DNA from: an uncultured Candidatus Melainabacteria bacterium
Lineage (GTDB): Bacteria > Cyanobacteriota > Vampirovibrionia > Gastranaerophilales > Gastranaerophilaceae
Assembly (NCBI GenBank): GCA_934757275.1
Contig: CAKVLN010000002.1
Location: 299,195 to 363,194 of the forward strand
DNA length: 64,000 bases
Direction: 5' to 3'
Made by a program: the position numbers and the translations under genes. Shown here piece after piece: positions 27,588-36,302 of the stretch (position 1 is the stretch's first letter; each line of letters begins with the position of its first letter). The notes beneath the pieces were generated by a model. That model saw nothing but the letters and a program-made list of their open reading frames with translations, did not search any database and had not been told where the DNA came from.

Positions 27588-28235
27588 ATGCACATATCAC
27601 AAATCAACAACGGAACTTTTAGCAATACTAAAGGTATGGTTGGCAAATTTTTTAATAATATTACAAAAAATACTTTACCTAAAAATAATATTCCACAAAT
27701 AAATAAAAGTTTTAATAAAGGCAAAGAATTAAATACTGACATAAAAATTAAAAGATGTTTCTTACAGAAAAAAAGTCAATTACAAGATTTGAAGTATGAT
27801 GACTATTCCTATGATGGCTATTACTATGATGATAATGAAATGAGTAAAGAGGAAGAAGCAAAAGGAGTTGTTATAGGTATGACCATGACAAATGCCTTTA
27901 TCGGTTTTGTTTCGGCTCAAGTTCCCTTTGGAGATGAAGTTGCATTAAGTGCTGTTGAAACTACAATGGGAATAAAAATAGTAAAAGGAATTTATGGTTT
28001 TAAATTTGGTGATGCAATAATAAAATCAATAATGCTAGCGATCAAAGCTCAAATAGTAGGTAAAGTTCTCTCAAAAACCGTAAGCTGGATTCCAGTCTTT
28101 GGTAACTTTATAAATGCTGGAGTGGCAGGGTATACAACTAAAGCCTTCGGTTATGCTCTAGTTGATGAGTGTGAAAGAATTCAAAAAGAACTCGACAGGG
28201 GTAAAAAAATAGATGATATCTTGAATGGAAAATAA
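27588..28235 (+). CDS. Hypothetical membrane protein with DUF697-like C-terminus
   Basis: 215 residues. N-terminal ~75 residues are polar and Asn/Lys-rich. A very acidic Tyr/Asp patch follows (KYDDYSYDGYYYDDNE, about residues 67-84). The C-terminal ~110 residues contain two or three amphipathic/hydrophobic helices ending in SWIPVFGNFINAGVAGYTTKAFGYA, resembling the IP-x-x-G-x-x-NA-x-x-A pattern of DUF697 (YcjF-like) domains, here without a GTPase. First of three plus-strand unknown genes; SD is poor (CAAAGGTTATAAA). Confidence 0.72.
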   Translation: MHISQINNGTFSNTKGMVGKFFNNITKNTLPKNNIPQINKSFNKGKELNTDIKIKRCFLQKKSQLQDLKYDDYSYDGYYYDDNEMSKEEEAKGVVIGMTMTNAFIGFVSAQVPFGDEVALSAVETTMGIKIVKGIYGFKFGDAIIKSIMLAIKAQIVGKVLSKTVSWIPVFGNFINAGVAGYTTKAFGYALVDECERIQKELDRGKKIDDILNGK

Positions 28236-28236
28236 T

Positions 28237-28575
28237 ATGAAAATTTACAATATTAAGTCATTTAACAATTTCAATTACAAAAGTTCGTATGAATATCGTG
28301 AAAAACGAGGTCAATATGCCATAGAAAAACGTAATGATGAACTTTCTAAATCTACTATAAACAACTGTTCTGAAGGACTTGTCGGTATAGGATTATTATT
28401 ACTAGCATTTGATAAAATTACAACAACTTCACTCAACAAGTTAAAGCTTCCTGAAAAAATTGGATATGCCGCATTTATGACTGGAGCAATAACACAATTT
28501 TTGCTTATGTTTAAACGCAGTGGTTTAGCATATAAATATATGAAAGAGTACGACCAAATACATAAAAATGATTAA
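28237..28575 (+). CDS. Small two-helix hypothetical membrane protein
   Basis: 112 residues from the ATG at 28237, one base after the upstream stop; an alternative ATG at 28225 adds four residues. Polar N-terminus (residues 1-40), then two hydrophobic segments (GLVGIGLLLLAFDKI and KIGYAAFMTGAITQFLLMF), then a basic tail. Not recognised. Tight spacing suggests coupling with the DUF697-like gene. Confidence 0.7.
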   Translation: MKIYNIKSFNNFNYKSSYEYREKRGQYAIEKRNDELSKSTINNCSEGLVGIGLLLLAFDKITTTSLNKLKLPEKIGYAAFMTGAITQFLLMFKRSGLAYKYMKEYDQIHKND

Positions 28576-28593
28576 ATTTAAAAGGACAGTAAA

Positions 28594-29001
28594 ATGATAA
28601 ACAAAATTATGCCAAAAACAGCAATTTTTAGAAATAATTCTCTTATTAGGAAAAATTTACAAAGAGTTAGTGAATTAAAAAATCTAAATACCCGATTAGT
28701 AAGAAATGAAAACTGTGCTCATGATATGGTAATTCCTGGTGGTATGACAGAAAAAGAAACGTTCGTTTACAAATTGACTGGAAAATTTCCGAAAAGTGTT
28801 ACTGATAGATGGTACGAAACACACAATTATCATATTGACCAACATTTGAACGGATCTGATGAAAGTGTTAGAGTAACCGCTCAAGACCTTCATAATTATG
28901 GTTATATCGCAGATGATGGTGGGCATTACGGTGATAGCGTTGATAACAGTGATGACGAGGGTTTTATTAGTAAACTTATCGGACATTTATTTGATAATTA
29001 G
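28594..29001 (+). CDS. Hypothetical soluble protein, acidic C-terminus
   Basis: 135 residues, SD AAAGGAC. Basic N-terminal third, then a His/Tyr/Asp-rich C-terminal half (THNYHIDQHLNGSDE and DDGGHYGDSVDNSDDEG), which might bind metal ions. No recognised family. Last of the 27588-29001 group, facing the lipoate ligase gene. Confidence 0.7.
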   Translation: MINKIMPKTAIFRNNSLIRKNLQRVSELKNLNTRLVRNENCAHDMVIPGGMTEKETFVYKLTGKFPKSVTDRWYETHNYHIDQHLNGSDESVRVTAQDLHNYGYIADDGGHYGDSVDNSDDEGFISKLIGHLFDN

Positions 29002-29003
29002 TT

Positions 29004-29651
29004 TTAATTAAAATTAAAACTATTAATAAACTCTTCAAACTTTTGTACAAGCTCTTCTTTCGTCATTTCTGGCAAGATTTCTTTCACGGTAGTTATACCT
29101 TGAACTTCTTCATGGAACAAATGTTCAAGAAGTTTTTTGTCGTATCCAAACAGAATTGAGCCGTGTTGCAAAATATATCCGTTCTTTCGGCACTGAGCAG
29201 AACCAATTATTTTTTGCCCCTTATAGCAAACATCAGCCCCAGTTGAAAGCAGCATACAATAATCATAATGTGTCGAAACTCGTTTATTTTCGCCAAAATC
29301 TAGTTCAACGCCCAACGTTTTAAAAAAATCTATCAAAATACCAGAAATATATTTATACGATTCCACCACGCTTTGTCCATTCGGTAATACATCAACAGGA
29401 GCTACGCAACAATATGTAATTTCGTCATCATGAAGTAATGCCCTACCACCTGTCAACCTCCTAACTGCATCAATTTCGCCAGTCAAAAAGTCAGCCTTTT
29501 GATTTCGCCCTAAAGAAATACACTTTGGCGACCAGCCGTAAAGTCTAAACAAAACCTCTTTAGTTTCGCTTGCAATAGCGTTTTCAAGCAAATCTGAATC
29601 AATTTGCATATTTTCTGCACCAGAATTTACACTAAAGCCTAAGTATTTCAT
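29004..29651 (-). CDS. Lipoate-protein ligase A family protein
   Basis: 215 residues. Biotin/lipoate protein ligase fold. YGWSPKCISLGRNQ and VRRLTGGRALLHDDEITY are the diagnostic lipoate-binding motifs, and GADVCYKGQKIIGSAQ supplies the Lys region. Short, like single-domain LplA/LipM octanoyltransferases. Start overlaps the dgt stop by four bases. lpdA at 50-51 kb implies a lipoate-dependent complex in this organism. Confidence 0.9.
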   Translation of the reverse strand: MKYLGFSVNSGAENMQIDSDLLENAIASETKEVLFRLYGWSPKCISLGRNQKADFLTGEIDAVRRLTGGRALLHDDEITYCCVAPVDVLPNGQSVVESYKYISGILIDFFKTLGVELDFGENKRVSTHYDYCMLLSTGADVCYKGQKIIGSAQCRKNGYILQHGSILFGYDKKLLEHLFHEEVQGITTVKEILPEMTKEELVQKFEEFINSFNFN

Positions 29652-30679
29652 TCTCTTTCTCTAGCCTTTTTCAAAAGCGCATCATCGCTGGTTTTATCTG
29701 CTAGTGGCATAGGAATAAACAAATCTTTATAACGTCTAATTGCATATTGGTCGGTCATTCCAGAAATATGGTCTGTTACAATTTGCGGAATTTCTTCAGC
29801 ATCATAATACGGTTGCAGCATATTAGTATAATACTCAAACAATGAGCGAATAATATTTTTTGCCTTCTTCTCTTCTGCCTTAGCAATTGGATCTAAATAA
29901 ACATTATCAAACATCCAAGTTCTAAGTTTTGTCACATAGAACCAGCCCTCTTCTGACATAGTTACCTTAGGTTTGTCCATAGAAGTGGTAATAACATCGG
30001 TTATCATTTTACCCAAACGAGCAGATTGATTTGCAGAAAAATACTTAACACAATCAGAAGGCAAGTCAGCTTCTGAAATAATTCCGGCACGCACAGAATC
30101 TTCAATATCGTGATTAATATATGCGATTTTATCTGCATATTGCACAACTTGCGCCTCTGGTGTCTTAGGTTTATATCCCCAAGTATGCGTCAAAATGCCA
30201 TCAATAGTTTCTTTGCACAAGTTCATATCTTCTAAAACTTCCACAACTCTTACGCTTTGCAAATTGTGATGAAAACCATTTGGCAAAAGTTCGTCCAAAG
30301 TCCCTTCACCACAATGACCAAAAGCAGTATGCCCCAAATCGTGACCTAAAGCTATAGCTTCAACTAAGTCTTCATTTAGATTAAGTGCTCTTGCCATTGT
30401 TCTTCCAATTTGAGCAACTTCTAAAGTATGTGTCAATCGAGTTCTAAAATGGTCATTAAAAGGCGATAAGAACACTTGCGTTTTGTGTTTCAATCTTCTA
30501 AAAGATTTTGAATGTAAAATTTTATCTCTATCCCTTTGAAATTCTGTCCTTATCTCAAATTGCTCTTCTCTCTTGCGTTTTCTGCCTTTTGAATTTAAGC
30601 ATTTTGTAGCATAAGGACTAAGAATCTCAAGTTCTCTTTGTTCTAATTTATCTTTAATTGTCTTCAATTCAGTATTCAT
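29648..30679 (-). CDS. dgt: Deoxyguanosinetriphosphate triphosphohydrolase-like HD protein
   Basis: 343 residues. Cleaves dNTPs to deoxynucleosides and triphosphate. FRRLKHKTQVF, RLTHTLEVAQIGR, LGHDLGHTAFGHCGE (H-HD) and the C-terminal Asp region give a full HD site. The ATG at 30679 is chosen over a longer in-frame TTG at 30739. A TATAAT lies six bases before it, so the mRNA may be leaderless, and there is no usable SD. An attenuator-like structure precedes the gene. Confidence 0.93.
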   Translation of the reverse strand: MNTELKTIKDKLEQRELEILSPYATKCLNSKGRKRKREEQFEIRTEFQRDRDKILHSKSFRRLKHKTQVFLSPFNDHFRTRLTHTLEVAQIGRTMARALNLNEDLVEAIALGHDLGHTAFGHCGEGTLDELLPNGFHHNLQSVRVVEVLEDMNLCKETIDGILTHTWGYKPKTPEAQVVQYADKIAYINHDIEDSVRAGIISEADLPSDCVKYFSANQSARLGKMITDVITTSMDKPKVTMSEEGWFYVTKLRTWMFDNVYLDPIAKAEEKKAKNIIRSLFEYYTNMLQPYYDAEEIPQIVTDHISGMTDQYAIRRYKDLFIPMPLADKTSDDALLKKARERE

Positions 30680-30685
30680 ACCTGA

Positions 30686-30691
30686 ATTATA
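30686..30691 (-). promoter_or_regulatory. -10 box TATAAT six bases before dgt start (leaderless candidate)
   Basis: Minus strand TATAAT then TCAGGT then ATG. A start site 6-7 bases after the -10 would fall on the ATG itself. The same geometry is seen at folK and the DUF374 gene. Confidence 0.55.
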
Positions 30692-30737
30692 CAATAAAGA
30701 CCAGTAATTACCTACTCTGAGCGTTGTATTTTTGAGC

Positions 30738-30826
30738 ACAAAAAAAAGAGCCTAATCGGCTCTGGAATTAAGAATAGCTGGAAGTATGAAAAAGATTTAA
30801 TATACATATATTAAACTCCGATTAGG
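30738..30826 (-). promoter_or_regulatory. Attenuator-like leader: terminator plus upstream anti-terminator arm before dgt
   Basis: On the minus strand an intrinsic terminator (AGAGCC-GATTA-GGCTCT then T8, 30763-30740) is preceded at 30826-30818 by CCTAATCGG, exactly complementary to the CCGATTAGG inside the terminator. Between them is a 9-bp hairpin TTTAATATA/TATATTAAA (30796-30815). Mutually exclusive pairing is the hallmark of attenuation; the ligand or trigger is not recognised. Confidence 0.5.
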
Positions 30827-30977
30827 GGTGTGACGCTATTCAACACGTCGGCAATTCTGCATTACCCAGATGGGGAATATTAATATAAAAATAAGAAAAG
30901 GTGGGAACCGCTTACGCTTTTCCCAGCCTACGTCTAGACAGTTAACAAAGATTGTTTTCAGAACCTTAAAAAATGCA
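30827..30977. other. Non-coding gap with repeat fragment
   Basis: No gene is seen. 30893-30935 is a fragment of the GGTGGGAAC...TTTTCCCA dispersed module. 30827-30890 carries small potential hairpins (GACG/CGTC, CCC/GGG) that could form the sensor part of the dgt leader, but no known riboswitch class was matched. Confidence 0.5.
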
Positions 30978-31016
30978 ACAGAGCAGGGGAAACCTTAAAT
31001 ATTTCCCCTGCTCTGT
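30966..31016 (-). terminator. Terminator of the small EF-hand gene
   Basis: 15-bp perfect stem ACAGAGCAGGGGAAA (30978-30992) with TTTCCCCTGCTCTGT (31002-31016). On the minus strand it is followed by TGCATTTTTT. Confidence 0.82.
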
Positions 31017-31075
31017 GTTGAGTTTTGTTAAAAGTTACTAGAAATATCTCTACGTCTTTTTGCTATTATGTTTTT

Positions 31076-31100
31076 GTTGGGCAAGTATGCCCAACCGACA
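31076..31100. repeat. Palindromic intergenic repeat GTTGGGC-N6-GCCCAAC (copy 4)
   Basis: GTTGGGC AAGTAT GCCCAAC CGACA, abutting the stop codon of the 31101 gene. Confidence 0.85.
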
Positions 31101-31574
31101 TTACCAATCGAAAGACATTGAATCTGGTAATTTTTCATTTGTAAAATAATCAAAAAGTTTTCCACTTTTATCAGTATATGTTACTTCGCCTGCATCAATT
31201 TTACCATTATTATTTTTATCTTCGATAAAGACACTTTTATCACCAATTCTCAAACTTGCACTTGTTGTTCTGCCATTATTTGTTAGTAAATAATCATCAC
31301 TATATGGATTATCTTTGTTTTTTGCTATTATAAAGGAACGTTCTACATACCCAGCGTTTGACATTGCTTCGCGCAAATATACTCCAGGATTTTCATGACC
31401 TAATAGTTGATTTGATTTTGCTGGGTGTTCAAACAAAGTGGTATACTTTGAGCCACCACGATATTCCTGACTTCCAGGGTATTTACATGTTGTATTTACA
31501 TAATCCTTTACTTGTTGTTTTGTTGGAAGTGATGCACCTAATTTTAAATTAAATAAACCTGATAAATTTGCCAT
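31101..31574 (-). CDS. Small secreted-type or cytosolic hypothetical protein with one EF-hand loop
   Basis: 157 residues, SD AAGGAGAA. A single Ca-binding loop at about residues 119-130 (DKNNNGKIDAGE) near the C-terminus. The N-terminus MANLSGLFNLKLGASLPT resembles that of the 22815 EF-hand protein (MSGFSGINQFGSLTTS) in length and polarity, with no signal peptide. The remainder is Tyr/Gly/Asn-rich and not recognised. No sigma-28 box was found upstream. Confidence 0.8.
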   Translation of the reverse strand: MANLSGLFNLKLGASLPTKQQVKDYVNTTCKYPGSQEYRGGSKYTTLFEHPAKSNQLLGHENPGVYLREAMSNAGYVERSFIIAKNKDNPYSDDYLLTNNGRTTSASLRIGDKSVFIEDKNNNGKIDAGEVTYTDKSGKLFDYFTNEKLPDSMSFDW

Positions 31575-31890
31575 AATACGTTCTCCTTATTTTCTCATGT
31601 AACTTTTGAATTGCAACTCTTATGTCTTAATAAAGTTTCTGAGAATTTGAGAATTGCGCACACAAGACATAGTTAGGTCCGTCCCGTCCCGTAGGGCATT
31701 ATGACAGGGTTTGAGGTTATTGTAAAGATTTTTATTTTTTCTTAATATTTTGCAATATTTCGTTACAAAAAGCACCCCTCTCTATGGAAGAGGGTAGAAT
31801 TTCAAGTTAAAGTCAACAATTTTTTAGGCTCGAAACTTAGAAATGCGGGTGAGGGTTCAAGCCACAAAGCGATTTAATTTTTATATTATA
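31575..31890. other. Gap between ribosomal operon and EF-hand gene
   Basis: No ORF or RNA gene is supported. It contains GTCCCGTCCCGT direct repeats near 31680 and short pieces of the CCCTCTC/GCGGGTGAGGG repeat modules near 31780-31855. Confidence 0.6.
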
Positions 31891-31916
31891 AAAGGTGCGT
31901 CTAAAGACGCACCTTT
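31891..31916 (-). terminator. Terminator of the S10-spc ribosomal operon
   Basis: AAAGGTGCGTC/GACGCACCTTT, an 11-bp stem with a TTTA loop followed by TATAATATAAAAATT on the minus strand, ~140 bases after the rpsN stop. Confidence 0.75.
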
Positions 31917-32057
31917 ACAAATTATTTATCAGTTTTCTGATTATTACTCACCAAATCGGTAACCATTCTTACCAAACATCTATCTTGTAGTCCACTTTTA
32001 GAATAACTCTAGCGTTATCCTACTATATGGTCTTTTCTTTTTAATAAAGAAAAGTAA

Positions 32058-32264
32058 CTACCAGCTAGCTTTAGTTACGCCAGGTAATAAACCTTGGTGA
32101 GCCATTTTTCTTAAACAAATTCTGCACAAGCCGAAATCTCTGTGGAAACCGTGAGGTCTACCGCAAATACTGCATCTGTTGTGAAGTCTAACTTTTGGGT
32201 ATTTACCCTTAGCAGCTAATAATTCTCTTGCGTGTTCTTTGTTTATCATCGCTTTTTTAGCCAT
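32058..32264 (-). CDS. rpsN: 30S ribosomal protein S14, zinc-ribbon type
   Basis: 68 residues. [20 protein letters not shown] provides four Cys ligands, the short zinc (type Z) S14 form. C-terminal [18 protein letters not shown] is typical. Last gene of the operon; rpsH, rplF, rplR, rpsE, rplO and secY, which normally follow, are not found downstream in this window. Confidence 0.97.
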   Translation of the reverse strand: MAKKAMINKEHARELLAAKGKYPKVRLHNRCSICGRPHGFHRDFGLCRICLRKMAHQGLLPGVTKASW

Positions 32265-32331
32265 GATTTTCTCCTTTATTACAAATTAGTTTCTAACTAT
32301 TCATTTACGTAATCGGGATTAAATAATCCAT

Positions 32332-32895
32332 CTACGCTTGTTTGTTCATACCTTTGAATGGCATACCCAACAATCTTAGCAATTCTCTTGCTTCATCATC
32401 TGTATGAGCAGTTGTGATAACAGATACGTTCATACCTTTTACCAAATCAACTTCTTCATAAGTGATTTCTGGGAACAATGATTGTTCTTTAAGACCTAGA
32501 GTATAGTTACCTCTGCCATCAAAGCTCTTAGCTGAAATACCTCTAAAGTCACGAATACGAGGAAGAACAACGCAGATTAATTTTTGTAAGAAATCATACA
32601 TTCTTTCACCACGCAATGTAACCATAGCACCAACTGGCATACCTTCTCTTAATTTATAAGAAGCAATTGATTTTTTAGCCTTTGTAACTAATGCTTTTTG
32701 ACCAGCAATCTTAGTTAATTGAGCTTGAATTGCATCAGCAATCTTTGAGTTGTGAGAAGCTTCACCAACACCCATGTTCAAAACAATTTTGTGAAGTCTA
32801 GGAATCATCATGTCATTTTTATAACCGAATTTTTCCTTTAGTGCTGCTTTTACTTCTTCATCATATTTTGCTTTTAAGCTTTTTGTTCTTGTCAT
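32332..32895 (-). CDS. rplE: 50S ribosomal protein L5
   Basis: 187 residues, full length. Binds 5S rRNA in the central protuberance. [27 protein letters not shown] and [17 protein letters not shown] are the family blocks. AAGGAA precedes the ATG. A 102-bp gap to rplX is unusually wide. Confidence 0.98.
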   Translation of the reverse strand: MTRTKSLKAKYDEEVKAALKEKFGYKNDMMIPRLHKIVLNMGVGEASHNSKIADAIQAQLTKIAGQKALVTKAKKSIASYKLREGMPVGAMVTLRGERMYDFLQKLICVVLPRIRDFRGISAKSFDGRGNYTLGLKEQSLFPEITYEEVDLVKGMNVSVITTAHTDDEARELLRLLGMPFKGMNKQA

Positions 32896-32997
32896 TTTTC
32901 TATTCCTTTTCTTAGTGACGGAATTAGTATCAAGTTAACACGGAATAATAATCGCAGAGTTGCTTAATCCTCTTTGGTATACGTCTTCCGCCTCATA

Positions 32998-33333
32998 CTA
33001 AGCGTCTAACTGTTCACCACATTTTTTGCAAACACGAACTTTTTTACCGTCCACTGTTGCATGTTTAATTCTGGTAGGCTTTTCGCAGCTTGGGCATACA
33101 ATCATTACGTTAGATGAATCAAGAGGAGCTTCCTTCTTAATCAATCCACCTTGGATACCGTATGCAGGGTTAGCTTTTGTAGCCTTAGTAATCATATTTA
33201 CACCTTCAACAATTACTTGATTTTCTGAAGGTATAGATTTTTTTACGTTACCTGATTTTCCTTTATCCTTGCCTGCTGTGATGATAACTCTATCACCTGT
33301 TTTTACATGCAAGCTTTTTTTATTGTCTGTCAT
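32998..33333 (-). CDS. rplX: 50S ribosomal protein L24
   Basis: 111 residues. KOW motif at GDRVIITAGKDKGKSGNV. The C-terminal part keeps a zinc-finger-like CPSC...CKKC pair (CxxC twice), seen in a subset of L24 proteins. Assembly initiator of the large subunit. Confidence 0.97.
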   Translation of the reverse strand: MTDNKKSLHVKTGDRVIITAGKDKGKSGNVKKSIPSENQVIVEGVNMITKATKANPAYGIQGGLIKKEAPLDSSNVMIVCPSCEKPTRIKHATVDGKKVRVCKKCGEQLDA

Positions 33334-33419
33334 TTCTATTCTCCGTTAAATTATTGGATTATATCCTTTTCATGAGCGGAAGTTTTCACTTCATCATGCG
33401 TTTGTGCCACCATTAACGC

Positions 33420-33788
33420 CTAAATAACTTCAGGTGCTAATGAAACAATCTTCATGAAGTTTTTATCACGAAGTTCTCTAGCTACAGGTCCGAATACACG
33501 AGTACCACGAGGGTTGCCGTCTTTGTTAATGATTACAGCTGCATTTTCGTCAAATCTGATTACAGAACCGTCTGCACGTTTAATATCATGTTTTGTTCTT
33601 ACGATAACTGCTTTTACAACTTCAGATTTTTTAACTGTCATATTAGGAGTTGCGTCCTTAACAGTTGCAACAACAACATCACCAACAGCTGCAAATTTTT
33701 TATTTGAGCTTCCCATTACACGGATAACTAATAATTCTTTAGCACCTGTATTATCTGCTACTACTAGTCTTGTTTCTTGTTGTATCAT
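33420..33788 (-). CDS. rplN: 50S ribosomal protein L14
   Basis: 122 residues, standard length. [26 protein letters not shown] start, [17 protein letters not shown] and a [11 protein letters not shown] end are diagnostic. Separated from rpsQ by 114 bp containing no ORF. Confidence 0.98.
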   Translation of the reverse strand: MIQQETRLVVADNTGAKELLVIRVMGSSNKKFAAVGDVVVATVKDATPNMTVKKSEVVKAVIVRTKHDIKRADGSVIRFDENAAVIINKDGNPRGTRVFGPVARELRDKNFMKIVSLAPEVI

Positions 33789-33902
33789 TTTTCCGTTTCC
33801 TTTTGTTATTGTTGGGGTTAAAATAACCCCAACCTACTTAATTTTTCTCTCTGTCCATGAAGCTTATGCGTTAAACTTCACCCCGAGAGCATTTAACTAT
33901 TA

Positions 33903-34148
33903 CTACTTAGCTTTTTCTACGATAGATTCTACAACCCATCTTTTGCTACCTGAAATTGGTCTTGATTCGATAATTCTTACGATATCACCAACGCCGCATT
34001 CATTCTTTTCATCATGAGCTTTGTAGTTTTTGTTAAATTCGATAATTTTCTTATATTTTGGGTGTGGTTCATAAGACGCAACTTTTACAACTACTGTCTT
34101 ATCCATTTTATCGCTAATAACAACACCTTGTTTTTCTTTTTTAGGCAT
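33903..34148 (-). CDS. rpsQ: 30S ribosomal protein S17
   Basis: 81 residues. KQGVVISDKMDKTVVVKV and GVGDIVRIIESRPISGSKRW are the OB-fold signatures of S17. Start overlaps the rpmC stop by eight bases. Confidence 0.97.
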   Translation of the reverse strand: MPKKEKQGVVISDKMDKTVVVKVASYEPHPKYKKIIEFNKNYKAHDEKNECGVGDIVRIIESRPISGSKRWVVESIVEKAK

Positions 34149-34338
34149 TTGACACCTCTTTTTCTCTAATTACAGTCTTTGCTTGAGCAATTAAACGTTT
34201 TGTTTTTGAAATCTCTGCAGTATTTTCTAATTTATGCATTGATTTTTTGATTCTGCAATCAAGTAATTGTTTTTTTGAATCAACAACAAATTGTTTTAAC
34301 TCATCAACTGTTTTTTCACGCATTTCACTTAATTTCAT
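34141..34338 (-). CDS. rpmC: 50S ribosomal protein L29
   Basis: 65 residues from the ATG at 34338 (MKLSEMREKTVDEL), SD AAGGA. A longer frame using TTG at 34356 would add six residues and is not supported. Two-helix protein near the exit tunnel. Confidence 0.95.
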   Translation of the reverse strand: MKLSEMREKTVDELKQFVVDSKKQLLDCRIKKSMHKLENTAEISKTKRLIAQAKTVIREKEVSNA

Positions 34339-34359
34339 TGTTATATTTTCCTTCAAATA

Positions 34360-34773
34360 TTACACAGATTCTTTTTCAATAACTTTAACCTTAATAGGTA
34401 GTTTTTGAGCTGCCAACTCTAATGCGTTGATAGCAACTGCTCTATCAAAGTAGTCAAGTTCAAATAAGATTCTGTTTGGTTTTACAACTGATACCCAGTA
34501 TTCTACGTTACCTTTACCAGAACCCATACGAGTTTCAGCAGGTTTTGCAGTAATCGGTTTATCTGGGAATATTTTAATCCAAACGTTACCGCCACGTTTG
34601 ATTTCACGAGTCATAGCACGTCTTGCTGCTTCAATCTGACGGCTTGTAATCCAGCCAGGTTCAAGAGCTTTTAATGCATAACGACCAAATTCAAACTGAG
34701 TACCTCTTGTTTCGGTACCTTTCATTCTACCTTTCATCATTTTGCGGTATTTTGTCTTTTTTGGCATTAACAT
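34360..34773 (-). CDS. rplP: 50S ribosomal protein L16
   Basis: 137 residues. [19 protein letters not shown] start and [18 protein letters not shown] block match L16. SD AGGAGAAC. Near the peptidyl transferase centre and tRNA A site. Confidence 0.98.
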   Translation of the reverse strand: MLMPKKTKYRKMMKGRMKGTETRGTQFEFGRYALKALEPGWITSRQIEAARRAMTREIKRGGNVWIKIFPDKPITAKPAETRMGSGKGNVEYWVSVVKPNRILFELDYFDRAVAINALELAAQKLPIKVKVIEKESV

Positions 34774-34795
34774 TATATTGTTCTCCTGTTATTTA

Positions 34796-35527
34796 CTATT
34801 TTGTTTCCACAGGTCTGCGTTTTCCACGTCTACCGTTGAAACGTTCGCCTGATGAGTTTTTTGAGTCTTTTGATTTGATGTTCATGTCTGCTTTTTCGCC
34901 TGGCATCAAGTTGCCTTTGAATATCCAAACTTTAACACCAATCTTACCCATGATTGTATCTGCTTCTGTGAAACCATAGTCAACATCAGCTCTTAGGGTT
35001 TGAAGAGGAATTCTTCCTTCTTTAGCCCATTCGCTTCTAGCAATTTCAGCTCCGCCCAAACGACCAGATACCATAATTTTGATACCTTGTGCGCCTGCAC
35101 GCATTGTTCTTTGCATAGCTTGTTTCATTGCACGTCTGAATGCAATACGTTTTTCAAGTTGTTGAGCTACAGACTCAGCTACCAATAAAGCATCAACATC
35201 AATTCTTGCAACTTCAACCACATTAATGATTACTGGCTTGCCTAAATATTTAGAAACTTCTGCTTTAAGTTCTTCAATACCTTGACCACCTCTACCTACT
35301 ACGATACCAGGTTTTGCTGTAACAACTGTAATTGTTAAGCTTTGAGATTTTCTATCAATCAAGATATTTGCAACACCTGCTGCATATAATTTCTTTTTAA
35401 CAAATTTTCTAATTTTAGCATCTTCTGCTACAAATCCAGCATAATCTTTAATCTTAGCAAACCATGTGCTTGACCAAGGTCTGATTACACCTACTCTAAA
35501 TCCGGTTGGATGTGTTTTTTGTCCCAT
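34796..35527 (-). CDS. rpsC: 30S ribosomal protein S3
   Basis: 243 residues, ATG at 35527 ([16 protein letters not shown]) chosen because AAGGA is directly upstream. KH domain motif [17 protein letters not shown]-terminus extends in a basic low-complexity tail ([15 protein letters not shown]). mRNA entry-site protein. Confidence 0.98.
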   Translation of the reverse strand: MGQKTHPTGFRVGVIRPWSSTWFAKIKDYAGFVAEDAKIRKFVKKKLYAAGVANILIDRKSQSLTITVVTAKPGIVVGRGGQGIEELKAEVSKYLGKPVIINVVEVARIDVDALLVAESVAQQLEKRIAFRRAMKQAMQRTMRAGAQGIKIMVSGRLGGAEIARSEWAKEGRIPLQTLRADVDYGFTEADTIMGKIGVKVWIFKGNLMPGEKADMNIKSKDSKNSSGERFNGRRGKRRPVETK

Positions 35528-35540
35528 TTCCTTATTTCCT

Positions 35541-35879
35541 CTATTTTGCTGTATCACTTACTTTAATTGTGAGGTGAGATGTACGTTTGAGTCTTTTGTA
35601 TATACGACCTTGCGCTCTTGGTTTACCTCTTTTATATGTTACGCTTTCATCTGCAAAAATTTCAGAAACTTTTAAAGATTCAGATTTAACACCAGCTTGT
35701 TCAAAAGCGTTTGCAGCAGCTGCTTTCAAGTTCTTTTCCACAACTTTAGCTGCAAAGTATGGCATGAAACGCAACATATCAAGAGCTTCATTAACAGACT
35801 TACCTCTAACTTCGTTGATTACTCTACGAAGTTTTCTAGCTGTCATTTTTATGTTTGTTTGTCTTGCTTTAGCTTCCAT
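35541..35879 (-). CDS. rplV: 50S ribosomal protein L22
   Basis: 112 residues. [23 protein letters not shown] and GRAQ-like [16 protein letters not shown] loop lining the exit tunnel. Thirteen bases before rpsC. Confidence 0.97.
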   Translation of the reverse strand: MEAKARQTNIKMTARKLRRVINEVRGKSVNEALDMLRFMPYFAAKVVEKNLKAAAANAFEQAGVKSESLKVSEIFADESVTYKRGKPRAQGRIYKRLKRTSHLTIKVSDTAK

Positions 35880-35926
35880 TTTTATTTTCCTTATTTCTTT
35901 TTAATTAATTCTTAATCAAAAACCGA

Positions 35927-36205
35927 CTATTTACGTTTAGCTGTTTTATCTGCAGCGTGACCTCTGTATAGTCTTGTCGGTGCGAATTCGCCCAGTTTAT
36001 GTCCAATCATTTGTTCTGTAACATATACTGGAACATGTGTTTTACCGTTGTGTACGGCAATTGTGTGTCCCAACATATCAGGAATAATCATGGATGCTCT
36101 TGACCAAGTCTTAACAACTTTCTTTTCTGAATTTTCATTCATTTTGTTAATTTTCTTCTGAAGAGCTTCTTCTACATATGGGCCCTTTTTTAATGAACGT
36201 GCCAT
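35927..36205 (-). CDS. rpsS: 30S ribosomal protein S19
   Basis: 92 residues. [36 protein letters not shown] and [11 protein letters not shown] are diagnostic. Confidence 0.98.
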   Translation of the reverse strand: MARSLKKGPYVEEALQKKINKMNENSEKKVVKTWSRASMIIPDMLGHTIAVHNGKTHVPVYVTEQMIGHKLGEFAPTRLYRGHAADKTAKRK

Positions 36206-36302
36206 TAATTTCTCCTTTGTATATTTGTATTAATGTTTGTAAAAATTATTTTTGCTATTGGAGTGAAACTATGTTACATAACTTTACCCCAGCAAACTAG
36301 AA

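Noticed and set aside
30893..30935. GGTGGGAACCGCTTACGC resembles a T-box (GGGTGGNACCGCG) antiterminator.
   Set aside because: It is part of the dispersed GGTGGGAACGC repeat family, lacks a specifier stem and has no aminoacyl-tRNA synthetase or amino acid gene downstream on that strand.
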